A DNA stretch of 64,000 nt from Bittarella massiliensis (ex Durand et al. 2017) (GTDB taxonomy: Bacteria; Bacillota; Clostridia; Oscillospirales; Ruminococcaceae): contig NZ_LN908976.1 of the NCBI RefSeq assembly GCF_001486165.1, positions 1-64,000 on the forward strand. The letters are read 5' to 3'. The position numbers and the translations under genes were made by a program. Under the pieces are notes generated by a model that saw only the letters and a list, made by a program, of their open reading frames with translations, was not told the origin of the DNA and made no database searches. Below, piece by piece: positions 11,141 through 19,230 of the stretch; positions within the stretch are counted from its first letter, which is position 1; the number at the start of each line of letters is the position of its first letter.

Positions 11141-12442
11141 CTACCTGTCGGGCGTCCTCTCTCCCCTTCCCATGGCCAGGAGGAGGGGCCGCGCCTCGCT
11201 CGCCAGGTAGAGGGAGCCGCAGACGGCCAGCAATCCCTCGGGCGGCAGCTCGGTGCGGGCAGCGGCCAGGGCCTCTTCCAACGAGGCGCAGGGGGTGGCG
11301 GGCAGCCCCTGGGCGGAAAAGGCGGCGGCCAGTTGGGCGGGATCGGCCGCCCGCTCGCTGGGGGGCTCCACCAGGTAGAGGGCGTCGAAGGCCCCGGCCA
11401 GCGAGCGGCCGATCTCCGGCGCGTCCTTGTCCCTCAAAAGGCCAGTCACCGCCACCTTGCGGGGGGCGTCCTGGGCGGCGACCACCCGGCAGAAGGCCGC
11501 CATCCCCGCCGGGTTGTGGGCCCCGTCGAGCAGGAGGGTGGGCCGCTCCCCCAGCCGCTCGCAGCGGGCGGGGAAGCGGACGGCGGCCAGCCCCGCCCGG
11601 ATCGCCGTCTGGGAGATCGCCAGCCCCTGGGCCGTGAGGACGCGCAGCACCTCGATGGCGGTGAGGGCGTTTTGTAGCTGGTACTCCCCCGCCAGGGAGA
11701 GGGCATAGGGCAGCCCCCGGTAGGCAAAGGTGCTGCCGGAGAGGCCGCTTCTCGCCACCCGGAGGGCTGCCGGGTCCGGGAGAAAGAGGGGGGAACCCCG
11801 CCGGGCGCACTGCGCGCGGATGACGGCCAGGGCCGCCGCGTCCTGTCCGGCGCAGCAGACCACCGGCGCGCCCCCCTTGATGATGCCGCACTTGCGCTCC
11901 GCAATGGCGGCGGTGGTGGGGCCGAGGGCGGCGGTGTGGTCCAGGCTGATGGGGGTGATGGCGCAGCAGAGGGGGGCGGGGATGACGTTGGTGGCGTCGG
12001 TGTCGCCCCCCATCCCCACCTCCAGGCAGACCAGGTCCACCCCCTCGGCGGCAAACCACAAAAAGGCGATGGCGGTGTTGATTTCAAACTCGCTGGCGTA
12101 GAGGCCCTCCCCCTCCATCGCATCGCAGACGGCCTTCACCCGCTCGGTGAGGGCGGCCAGGGCGGCGGGGGGGATCATCTCCCCATCGATCTGAAAGCGC
12201 TCGCGGAACTCGAGGACAAAGGGGGAGACATTTCGCCCCACCCGGTATCCGGCGGCCTGCAGGGCGGCAGCCACCATGGCGGTGGTGGAGCCCTTGCCGT
12301 TGGTGCCGGTGACATGGACGCAGCGCAGCCGGTCCTGGGGGTCGCCCAGCCAGCGCATCAGCTCCCGCATCCGCTCGAGGCCGGGTTTGGGCAGGCCCCG
12401 GCGGCGGCCGTGGATATAGGCGAGGGCCTGTTCATAGGTCAT
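11141..12442 (-). CDS. folC: bifunctional folylpolyglutamate / dihydrofolate synthase
   Basis: A 433 aa Mur-ligase-family enzyme that adds glutamate to dihydropteroate or reduced folates using ATP. The P-loop is at about residues 45-53 (TGTNGKGST). The dihydropteroate loop region (SPFVLEFRERFQIDGE) and the C-terminal Mur ligase motif (LLLDGAHNPAGM) are present. ATG at 12442 is chosen for the GGGAGGT RBS 5 nt upstream. It lies downstream of valS but after a strong hairpin terminator, so expression may depend on read-through or a weak local promoter. Its 3' end is repeated twice more downstream. Confidence 0.95.
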   Translation of the reverse strand: MTYEQALAYIHGRRRGLPKPGLERMRELMRWLGDPQDRLRCVHVTGTNGKGSTTAMVAAALQAAGYRVGRNVSPFVLEFRERFQIDGEMIPPAALAALTERVKAVCDAMEGEGLYASEFEINTAIAFLWFAAEGVDLVCLEVGMGGDTDATNVIPAPLCCAITPISLDHTAALGPTTAAIAERKCGIIKGGAPVVCCAGQDAAALAVIRAQCARRGSPLFLPDPAALRVARSGLSGSTFAYRGLPYALSLAGEYQLQNALTAIEVLRVLTAQGLAISQTAIRAGLAAVRFPARCERLGERPTLLLDGAHNPAGMAAFCRVVAAQDAPRKVAVTGLLRDKDAPEIGRSLAGAFDALYLVEPPSERAADPAQLAAAFSAQGLPATPCASLEEALAAARTELPPEGLLAVCGSLYLASEARPLLLAMGRGERTPDR

Positions 12443-12477
12443 GGTGTACCTCCCTTTCTCCGCCCTGAAGGGCGGGC

Positions 12478-12516
12478 AAAAAAAGTGCGGGCGGCGGGAA
12501 GGCCCGCCGCCCGCAC
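12478..12516 (-). terminator. valS terminator
   Basis: A GC-rich stem (GTGCGGGCGGCGGG with its complement, 12485-12516), followed on the minus strand by T7. It lies between valS and folC. Confidence 0.85.
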
Positions 12517-12559
12517 AGGGCAATTTGGCAGTTTGGCAGTGAGGGCGCGGAGAGGGGTG

Positions 12560-15175
12560 CTAGAGGGCGGCCAGGCTCTCCTCCACCTTTTTGAGCCGCT
12601 CCTGGGCGCGGGCCAACTTCTCGCGCTCGGCGTCCACCACGTTCTGGGGAGCGCGGCTGACAAACTTTTCATTTTGCAGCTTGCCGGTGAGGCTGGCGAT
12701 TTCCTTCTCGCAGCCCAGCTTCTCCTTCTCCAGGCGCTGGCGCTCCTTCTCCCGGTCCACCAGGTCGTCCATCGGCATCCCGATCTTGGCCTCAGCGGTG
12801 ATGGCCATCACCATCCCCTCCAATTCCAGCTGGGGGGCGACGGCCACCTCGCTGGCGGAGGCCAGGCGCTTGATGAACTCCTCCCCCTGGGAGAAGACTT
12901 CGACCCGCTCGGTCTCGATAAAGACCTTGGCCTTTTTGGAGGGGGGGACCTGCAGCTCGCTGCGGCGGTTGCGGATGGCGCGGATGGCCTTCATGATGAT
13001 CTCGAACTGCTCCTCCTCTCTGGCAAAGGAGAGGGCGGGGTCGTAGACCGGCCAGGGGGCGGTCATGATGCTCTCCCCCTGGTGGGGCAGGGCCTGCCAG
13101 ATCTCCTCGGTGATGAAGGGGGCGAAGGGGTGCAGCAGCTTCATGGTGCCCTCAAAGAGGGTGCAGAGGACCCGCAGGGCGTTTTTCTTCTGCTCGCCGC
13201 CGGCCTGCAGCCGCAGCTTGACGATTTCGATGTACCAGTCGCAGACGATGTCCCAGACGAACTCGTTGACCTTGCCCAGGGCGATGCCCAACTCGAACTT
13301 GTCGATGTTCTGGGTCACCTGGCGGACGATCTCGTTGTACTTGCTCAACACCCACTTGTCCTCGATCTCCAGCTCGCTGGGGAGGCCGGGTTCCAGCTCC
13401 TCGTCGCCCAGGTTCATGAGGATGAAGCGGGCGGCGTTCCAGATTTTATTGCAGAAGTTGCGGCTGGCCATGATCTTGTCGTCGGAGAAGCGCATGTCGT
13501 TTCCGGGACTGTTGCCGGTGGCCAGGGTGAGGCGGAGGGCGTCGGCCCCGTACTGGGCAATGACCTCCAGCGGGTCGATGCCGTTGCCCAGGGACTTGGA
13601 CATCTTGCGGCCCTGGGCGTCGCGCACCAGGCCGTGGATGAAGACGGTCTTAAAGGGGACCTCCCCCATCTGCTCGATGGAGCTGAAGATCATCCGGGCC
13701 ACCCAGAAGAAGATGATGTCGTAGCCGGTGACCAGGGTGTCAGTGGGGAAGAAGTAGTCCAGCTCGGGGGTCTTGTCCGGCCAGCCCAGGGTGGAAAACG
13801 GCCAGAGGGCGGAGGAGAACCAGGTGTCCAGGGTGTCCTCGTCCTGCCGGAGCTTGCCGCCGCAGTGGGGGCAGCAGGCGGGCTCTTCCCGGGCGACGAT
13901 GGTCTCGCCGCAGCCGTCGCAGTAGTAGGCGGGGATGCGGTGGCCCCACCACAGCTGGCGGGAGATGCACCAGTCGCGGATGTTCTCCATCCAGTTGTAA
14001 TAGGTCTTGTCAAAGCGGGCGGGGACAAACTGGGTCTCCCCCTCCCGCACGGCCTTGATGGCGGGGGCGGCCAGCTCCTCCATCTTCACGAACCACTGCT
14101 TGCTGACCATCGGCTCGACGGTGGTGCCGCAGCGGTAGCAGGTGCCCACGTTGTGGGTGTGGTCCTCGATGCGCACCAGGTAGCCGCCGGCTTCCAGGTC
14201 GGCGACAATGGCCTTGCGGGCCTCGTAGCGGTCCATCCCGGCGTACCTGCCGGCGCACTCGGCCATGTGGCCGTCCTCGGTCATGACGTTGATGATGGGC
14301 AGGTCGTGGCGGGCGCCCACCTCAAAGTCGTTGGGGTCGTGGGCAGGGGTGATCTTCACCACGCCGGTGCCGAACTCCCGGTCGACGTACTCGTCGGCCA
14401 CCACCGGGATCTCCTTGTCCACCAGGGGGAGGATGACCGATTTGCCCACGCAGTCGCGGTAGCGCTCGTCCTCGGGATGGACGGCCAGGGCGGTGTCGCC
14501 GAGCATGGTCTCGGGGCGGGTGGTGGCGATCTCCATGTAGCCGCTGCCGTCGGCAAAGGGGTAGCGGATGTGCCAGAAGTGGCCGGCCTGCTCCTCGTAC
14601 TCCACCTCCGCATCGGAGATGGAGGTCTTGCAGTGGGGGCACCAGTTGATGATCCGCTCCCCCTGGTAGATGAGCCCCTTTTCATAGAGGCGGCAGAACA
14701 CCTCGCGCACCGCCTTGGAGCAGCCCTCGTCGAGGGTGAAGCGCTCGCGCTCCCAGTCGCAGGAGGAGCCGAGCTTTTTCAGCTGCTCGATGATGCGGCT
14801 GCCGAACTTCTCCTTCCACTCCCAGGCGCGCTCCAAAAAGCCCTCGCGGCCCAGGTCCTCCTTGGTCAGCCCCTCCTGGCGCATGGCCTCGACGATCTTG
14901 GCCTCGGTGGCGATGGAGGCGTGGTCGGTCCCCGGCAGCCAGAGCGCCTCGTACCCCTGCATCCGCTTGTAGCGAATGAGGATGTCCTGGAAGGTCTCGT
15001 CCAGGGCGTGGCCCATGTGGAGCTGCCCGGTGATGTTCGGCGGGGGGATGACGATGGTGTACGGCTTTTTATCGGGATCGGGTTCGGCGTGGAAATACCC
15101 GCCGGAGAGCCAGAAGTCGTAAATGCGGTCCTCGACCTGCCCCGGGTCGTATTTCTTGTCGAGCTCTTTACGCAT
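12560..15175 (-). CDS. valS: valyl-tRNA synthetase
   Basis: An 871 aa class I aminoacyl-tRNA synthetase that charges tRNA-Val. The HIGH signature is HMGH at residues 53-56 ([16 protein letters not shown]) and KMSKS is near residue 522 ([14 protein letters not shown]). The CP1 editing domain lies between them, and a C-terminal coiled coil at about 805-871 is typical of ValRS. Cys pairs ([18 protein letters not shown]...CCPHCGGK) look like zinc sites. ATG follows GAGGAGG. The leader is only about 30 nt, so there is no room for a T-box. Confidence 0.97.
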   Translation of the reverse strand: MRKELDKKYDPGQVEDRIYDFWLSGGYFHAEPDPDKKPYTIVIPPPNITGQLHMGHALDETFQDILIRYKRMQGYEALWLPGTDHASIATEAKIVEAMRQEGLTKEDLGREGFLERAWEWKEKFGSRIIEQLKKLGSSCDWERERFTLDEGCSKAVREVFCRLYEKGLIYQGERIINWCPHCKTSISDAEVEYEEQAGHFWHIRYPFADGSGYMEIATTRPETMLGDTALAVHPEDERYRDCVGKSVILPLVDKEIPVVADEYVDREFGTGVVKITPAHDPNDFEVGARHDLPIINVMTEDGHMAECAGRYAGMDRYEARKAIVADLEAGGYLVRIEDHTHNVGTCYRCGTTVEPMVSKQWFVKMEELAAPAIKAVREGETQFVPARFDKTYYNWMENIRDWCISRQLWWGHRIPAYYCDGCGETIVAREEPACCPHCGGKLRQDEDTLDTWFSSALWPFSTLGWPDKTPELDYFFPTDTLVTGYDIIFFWVARMIFSSIEQMGEVPFKTVFIHGLVRDAQGRKMSKSLGNGIDPLEVIAQYGADALRLTLATGNSPGNDMRFSDDKIMASRNFCNKIWNAARFILMNLGDEELEPGLPSELEIEDKWVLSKYNEIVRQVTQNIDKFELGIALGKVNEFVWDIVCDWYIEIVKLRLQAGGEQKKNALRVLCTLFEGTMKLLHPFAPFITEEIWQALPHQGESIMTAPWPVYDPALSFAREEEQFEIIMKAIRAIRNRRSELQVPPSKKAKVFIETERVEVFSQGEEFIKRLASASEVAVAPQLELEGMVMAITAEAKIGMPMDDLVDREKERQRLEKEKLGCEKEIASLTGKLQNEKFVSRAPQNVVDAEREKLARAQERLKKVEESLAAL

Positions 15176-15209
15176 GGCGCAGATGCCTCCTCAATTCTCT
15201 AATAGTCTT

Positions 15210-15238
15210 ATTATGAGTGCGCGGCCCAGCCTTGTCAA
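15210..15238 (-). promoter_or_regulatory. valS promoter
   Basis: Minus strand -35 TTGACA (15233-15238), 17 bp spacer, -10 CATAAT (15210-15215), with the valS start 35 bp after the -10. Confidence 0.85.
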
Positions 15239-15324
15239 TAGCCGACAAAAGATTGCGGCGGGTTTTGTCGATTCGGTGAAAAAGAAAGGGGGAAACAGCG
15301 CGCCGGAGGGGCAGGATCTCCCCT

Positions 15325-16830
15325 CTATTCCCCCTTTTCGGGGGGCAGCTCCACCCGGGCAAGGGGGGTGTCGGCGGGGCCGCAGAGGACCTCGCCGTCC
15401 ACCGAGAAGCGGGAGCCGTGGCAGGGGCAGTCCCAACTGGTCTCGGCGGCGTTCCAGTGGAGGGCACAGCCCAGGTGGGTGCAGGTGAGGGAGACCAGGT
15501 GCAGCTTTCCCTCCTCATCCCGATAAGCCCCACACCGGCGGCCGCCGATGCGCACCACCGACGCCTGTCCGGGGCGGGTCGGAAGGTCCCCGGTGGGGCG
15601 CAGCCGCTCCCCCACCCAGTAGGCGGCGGTGGCCGCCCCCTCCTTTATATAGGAGAAGGAGCAGATGTCGCTGTGGCGGGCCGGGTCGTAGAGGGGCGAG
15701 GGGGCCCCGGACGGTTCGAGACAGCGCCCGGCCAGATAGAGGCCGGCGGCAGTGCCGGCGGTCATCCCCCACTTGCCAAAGCCCGCGCAGAAGAGGACGC
15801 GGGGGTCGCCCCTGTCCACCTCGCCAGCGTAGGGCAGCTCGTCGGGGGTGCGGTAGTCCTGGGCGGCCCAGCGCCAGACAAATTTCCCCAGGGAAAAGTG
15901 GCGCAGGCCGTAGAGTTGCAGGGTAGAGAACTCATCCCCCGCCGTCCGCCCGGTGCGGCAGGTCTCCCCCGCCACCACCAGCACCGGGCGGTCGTCCCGG
16001 TCGCGGCAGACCGCCAGCGAGCGCACCGGCTCCTCGGCGCTGATGTACTGGCCCCAAAAGGGCTCGCCCTCGAGCCGGGCGGCCACGGCGTAGGAGCGCG
16101 TCGGGTAGAGACGGGTGAAGTAGAGCCCCTTCCCCTCGTACAGGGGGTAGTGGGTGCAGAGGAGCACCTGCCCGGCGCGGATGCGGCTGCCGTTTTCCGC
16201 CGTGAGGGTGACGCCGCCGGCCCGCTTTTCCAGCTTGGCCACGGGGGTCTGTTCGCAGATGGTACAGCCCGCTTTGGCCGCGCGGGCAGCCATCCCCTCC
16301 AGGTAGCGCACCGGGTTGAGGGTGGCCTCGCCGTCGGCGCGCAGGGCCAGCTCCACCCGCAGGGGGGCGGGCAGGCGGTTGACCGCGGTCAGGGGGAAGT
16401 CCAGCCGCTGGGCGAGGGCGGCCAGCCGCTGCAACTCGTCCACCGTGGCGGGGGTCTGGCTGTACAGATAGGAGGGGGCCTCGCTCAGGCGGCAGGGGAT
16501 CTGGTGCTCCGCCACCATCCGGCGGACAAAGGCGGCCCCCCGCTTGTTCTCCGCCAGATAGGCGGCGGCCATCTTCGGCCCGTAGCGGTCAGAGATAGTG
16601 AGCAGCCGGGTGCCGTGCAGACAGCTGAGCTTGCCGGTGTTGTGGCCGCTGGTGCCGCCGCCGATCCGCCCCCTCTCCAACAGCGCCACCGACCGGCCCG
16701 CCCGGGCCAGTTGATAGGCGGCGGTGACCCCTGCAACGCCGGCCCCCACCACGGCAAACTCCACCTCAAGGTCCCGCTGCAGGGGCGGGTAGGCCGTCCC
16801 CCGGGGAAGGTCGCTCCAAAATGCCTGCAA
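15325..16830 (-). CDS. FAD-dependent oxidoreductase with C-terminal Rieske domain
   Basis: A 501 aa two-domain protein. Residues about 25-400 form a DAO/GlpO-type FAD domain with the dinucleotide motif VVGAGVAGVTAAYQLARAG. Residues about 410-500 form a Rieske [2Fe-2S] domain with ligand pairs CTHLGC and CPCHGSRF. TTG at 16830 is preferred because AAGGAG lies 7 nt upstream. The family is known in Clostridia and Bacilli but its substrate is generally not established. No membrane segment is seen. It is a single gene with no partner to suggest its electron acceptor. Confidence 0.9.
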   Translation of the reverse strand: MQAFWSDLPRGTAYPPLQRDLEVEFAVVGAGVAGVTAAYQLARAGRSVALLERGRIGGGTSGHNTGKLSCLHGTRLLTISDRYGPKMAAAYLAENKRGAAFVRRMVAEHQIPCRLSEAPSYLYSQTPATVDELQRLAALAQRLDFPLTAVNRLPAPLRVELALRADGEATLNPVRYLEGMAARAAKAGCTICEQTPVAKLEKRAGGVTLTAENGSRIRAGQVLLCTHYPLYEGKGLYFTRLYPTRSYAVAARLEGEPFWGQYISAEEPVRSLAVCRDRDDRPVLVVAGETCRTGRTAGDEFSTLQLYGLRHFSLGKFVWRWAAQDYRTPDELPYAGEVDRGDPRVLFCAGFGKWGMTAGTAAGLYLAGRCLEPSGAPSPLYDPARHSDICSFSYIKEGAATAAYWVGERLRPTGDLPTRPGQASVVRIGGRRCGAYRDEEGKLHLVSLTCTHLGCALHWNAAETSWDCPCHGSRFSVDGEVLCGPADTPLARVELPPEKGE

Positions 16831-16933
16831 ACCGATCACTCCTTCTTTCAAGTGCTGCGCCCATGCAGGGCGCTCCTCTCCATCAGTCTGGGTCGGGTGG
16901 GGGCAAAATACACCGCCGGGAGGCGATGGGCGC

Positions 16934-16962
16934 AAAAAAAGCGCCTTCAAAGGCGCTTTTTT
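16934..16962. terminator. bidirectional terminator
   Basis: Symmetric hairpin AAAAAAAGCGCC-TTCAAA-GGCGCTTTTTT between the FAD/Rieske gene and the upstream cysteine-tail gene. On the minus strand it ends transcription of the latter. Confidence 0.85.
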
Positions 16963-17011
16963 GCCGCGTGTATCCGTTTCTCACAGGTCGTCTCAAAAGG
17001 AGAGGGGATGC

Positions 17012-17515
17012 TCAGCGCTCCTGCTCTCCCCGCTGGCAGGCGCAAGAGCCGTATCCCTGACAGTCACAGCCGCCCTGGCACCCGCAGCTGCCCGAGCAGC
17101 CACAGCTCTCGCGGTGGCAGCCCGCATAGGCGTGCAGATAGCAGAAGATACCGGCAACCGCCAGGAAGAAAAAGAAGAGGGTGGCGCTGACCCCGACACG
17201 GGAGATGACCGAACTGCAGTCCTCATTGAGGGAGAAGAGCAGCCCGGAGAGCAGGGTGCCGGCGGCCCCCACCGCGGCGAGGTTGCCGCAACAGCAGTAG
17301 GCGGCCTTGAGCTCGGCCGAGCGGCGGGCGAGGAGGGTCGAAAAGAGCAGCCCCAACAGCATGGCCGCCCCCAGGAAGATGAGGATGGCGTAGATGTAGG
17401 AACTGGCGCAGAAGTACCCCGACGCCAGCACGGCAAAGGACAGCCCCGCAAAGAGAAGGCCGGCCACCACGATGATGAAGCTGCGAACAAAGCAGCTCTC
17501 GGAATTCTGTCTCAT
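17012..17515 (-). CDS. four-helix membrane protein with cysteine-rich tail
   Basis: A 167 aa protein with four predicted membrane helices at about residues 10-30, 36-55, 75-95 and 108-128. A cytosolic or external tail of about 35 residues carries some ten cysteines in CxC and CxxxC spacing (CHRESCGCSGSCGCQGGCDC). A CCC triplet also lies between helices 2 and 3. The tail looks able to bind metal or an Fe-S cluster, but I recognise no family. ATG at 17515 follows AGAAAGGA at about 11 nt. A CATACACT element at 17575-17582 on the minus strand resembles a sigma-E/K -10, without a convincing -35. Confidence 0.7.
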   Translation of the reverse strand: MRQNSESCFVRSFIIVVAGLLFAGLSFAVLASGYFCASSYIYAILIFLGAAMLLGLLFSTLLARRSAELKAAYCCCGNLAAVGAAGTLLSGLLFSLNEDCSSVISRVGVSATLFFFFLAVAGIFCYLHAYAGCHRESCGCSGSCGCQGGCDCQGYGSCACQRGEQER

Positions 17516-17648
17516 AAAAAAATCGGTCCTTTCTAAAAAAGCCGAAAGATGGCGGGGCCGCAGCCCCACATGCCAGTGTATGCCGCAGCCCCCCTTTCCG
17601 CCCCGGCGGGCGAAGAGGGAAAAGGGGAAAATGAAGACAAAATGGGGG

Positions 17649-17676
17649 TTGCTTTTTTGGCGGGAACGAGTATAAT
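17649..17676 (+). promoter_or_regulatory. tRNA-Pro promoter
   Basis: -35 TTGCTT, 16 bp spacer, -10 TATAAT (17671-17676), 17 bp before the tRNA. Confidence 0.8.
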
Positions 17677-17693
17677 ATTGAAGGTAACAACAT

Positions 17694-17770
17694 CGAGGTG
17701 TGGCTCAGTTTGGTAGAGCGCTGCGTTCGGGACGCAGAGGCCGCAGGTTCAAGTCCTGTCACCTCGACCA
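17694..17770 (+). tRNA. tRNA-Pro (CGG)
   Basis: A 77 nt cloverleaf with CCA encoded. The acceptor stem is CGAGGTG/CACCTCG, the anticodon loop TTCGGGA (anticodon CGG) and the T arm CAGGTTCAAGTCCTG. Its last 11 nt recur at 18467-18477 beyond the AT-rich HEPN gene. Confidence 0.97.
17760..17770 (+). repeat. direct repeat, possible attL (tRNA-Pro 3' end)
   Basis: CACCTCGACCA at the tRNA 3' end. It is identical to 18467-18477. Confidence 0.55.
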
Positions 17771-17773
17771 TTG

Positions 17774-17807
17774 TAAAAGGCCGTCGACATTTATCGACGG
17801 CCTTTTA
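17774..17807 (+). terminator. tRNA-Pro terminator
   Basis: A 14 bp stem (TAAAAGGCCGTCGA with TCGACGGCCTTTTA), 6 nt loop, then a T-rich tail. Confidence 0.85.
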
Positions 17808-17919
17808 CTATATCTATATTACGCCCAACAGCGAGAATGACTGACAGGATTTGTTTTTGGTGATATAATTTATACAATAAGATATATAAAAGCGAAATTG
17901 TTTTATATGGGGTGGTTTT

Positions 17920-18402
17920 ATGGGCAAAGAGGTATTAAAAAAAGCACAATACTTTTATAATCAAGCCTGGCGTTTTATGAAGTGCGCAGAGCGCTGTATG
18001 GGAACAGAGAATGATGATGGTTCAATACAAATTATTGGTGGAAGATATCCGATTTTGTCAACGCCAACTATGGTTAATGCTGCTTTTTCATGCGAAGTAT
18101 TTCTCAAGGCAATTCTTATTCTTTTTTCCATAGAGTATAAAAAGGGACATGGGTTAAAATATTTATATGATTTACTTCCGAACGAAGAATATAAGGAGTA
18201 TTTGAAAATAACGCCGTCCTCGGGAAAAACATTTGAAGAAGAATTAGATGCACATTCGGAGGATTTTGTTGCTTGGCGCTATTATATGGAAACGCCTGGT
18301 GACTATCGAATGTCTCCAATTTTTACATTCTTACTTATGAATAACTTACAGTCTTTATCAAAAGCATTAATTGAACAACATTTAACCCAGAATACTATGT
18401 AA
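17920..18402 (+). CDS. HEPN-like domain protein
   Basis: A 160 aa helical protein. The segment VNAAFSCEVFLKAILILF followed by KKGHGLKYLYDLLPNEEYKEYL matches the pattern of HEPN-type proteins (helix, then GHxLxxLY, then helix). I do not see a clear Rx4-6H ribonuclease motif, so activity is uncertain. Many HEPN proteins act in defence or toxin systems, but no nucleotidyltransferase or antitoxin partner is next to it. Base composition is AT-rich and codon use is unlike its neighbours, which indicates recent transfer. ATG follows GGGGTGG. The gene sits in the tRNA-Pro-linked insert. Confidence 0.7.
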   Translation: MGKEVLKKAQYFYNQAWRFMKCAERCMGTENDDGSIQIIGGRYPILSTPTMVNAAFSCEVFLKAILILFSIEYKKGHGLKYLYDLLPNEEYKEYLKITPSSGKTFEEELDAHSEDFVAWRYYMETPGDYRMSPIFTFLLMNNLQSLSKALIEQHLTQNTM

Positions 18403-18466
18403 AAACAGCTTGCTAATTACCTGAAAGCCATTAATTTTGACTTTCATTTTCTAAGTCCTATAATTG

Positions 18467-18477
18467 CACCTCGACCA
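18467..18477 (+). repeat. direct repeat, possible attR
   Basis: CACCTCGACCA, identical to the last 11 nt of tRNA-Pro. AAGTCCT, also found in the tRNA T arm, lies just upstream at 18453-18459 but with a different gap. A 24 bp palindromic terminator begins 9 bp downstream. Confidence 0.55.
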
Positions 18478-18486
18478 CAAGAAGAA

Positions 18487-18515
18487 AGTCGCCGACACGT
18501 GTCGGCGACTTTTTT
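18487..18515 (+). terminator. palindromic terminator
   Basis: AGTCGCCGACAC immediately followed by its complement, then T6. If 17771-18477 is an insert, this may be the original tRNA-Pro terminator. Confidence 0.8.
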
Positions 18516-18516
18516 C

Positions 18517-19162
18517 TTTCTATCTTAGCGATCCAGTCAAACCCCGTCCTTCAAACGGCCTTCCCTTTGCGGATAGGGCTTTCCGCCGGGCCAAACGCGT
18601 GCTCAGTGCCGCTGGAACCGCCGAGGCGACCGACCTGCCCCCTCTCCAGAGGGCAAAAACCACCGCCCTACCCGCCGACCGGCTGTTCCCCCCTATAATC
18701 GTCCGACCGCAGCCCTCTGTCGGCAAGGCCCTTCCTGCAGAGACCGCTCTGCGGCCCCACAGTTTTTCTGTACTGCCCACCACCAGGGGGTACACCACCG
18801 CCCACACCGGCGAAAAACACCGGGAACTCGCTCGGGCCGCGGGGGCCAAATATCCCTGGCGGGTGCTGCCGGGCCGCCGGCGGCATGGGCGGGCGGCCCT
18901 CGGCCGACGCGGCATCCCCCCAAACCGGAGAGGATGCGGGAGGAGAGCGGTCCCTTTCTTTTCCGTCCCGGTGACCCCGAGGTTGCCGGGGCGGAAGGGC
19001 GAAAGCCTCTCTTTTGCAGATCGGTGTCATTTTTTGAAAGGGGTTTTTGGCGCCTTCAAAGCCGGCTCTCCCAGCGGGAAACCGGCTTTTTTCCCCGTTT
19101 TCTCACCCCGTTTTCAAGGGCACAAGGCCGCCCCTCTATTTCCCAAATACCCTATTTTGCGG
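18517..19162. other. gene-free region
   Basis: No open frame here has an RBS, a recognisable motif or coding-like composition. A plus-strand hairpin with T6 lies at 19058-19092, and the promoter of the next gene follows at 19163. I see nothing else. Confidence 0.6.
19058..19092 (+). terminator. terminator-like hairpin
   Basis: AAAGCCGG pairs with CCGGCTTT (the inner parts also pair partly) and is followed by T6. It has no gene immediately upstream, so it may insulate the next promoter. Confidence 0.6.
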
Positions 19163-19191
19163 TTGCTCTTTTCGACAGACATTGATATAAT
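19163..19191 (+). promoter_or_regulatory. promoter of the GGDEF-EAL gene
   Basis: -35 TTGCTC, 17 bp spacer, -10 TATAAT (19186-19191). Confidence 0.75.
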
Positions 19192-19230
19192 AAACAAAAT
19201 AGATGCGGACCCTCGGTCATGGAGGACAAG

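Larger units (their letters stand above)
17771..18477 (+). mobile_element. candidate small tRNA-linked genomic insert
   Basis: About 700 bp, clearly AT-rich beyond 17810 against strongly GC-rich flanks. It starts right after tRNA-Pro and ends in an 11 bp repeat of the tRNA 3' end. It carries one gene, the HEPN-like CDS. No integrase is present, so if it is mobile it is a passenger or a remnant. The repeat is short, and a chance match cannot be excluded. Confidence 0.5.

Noticed and set aside
11936-15202. Very long plus-strand open frame (over 1,000 codons)
   Set aside because: It lies antisense to valS and folC, has Gly/His/Leu-rich shadow composition typical of GC-rich coding DNA, and no motif.
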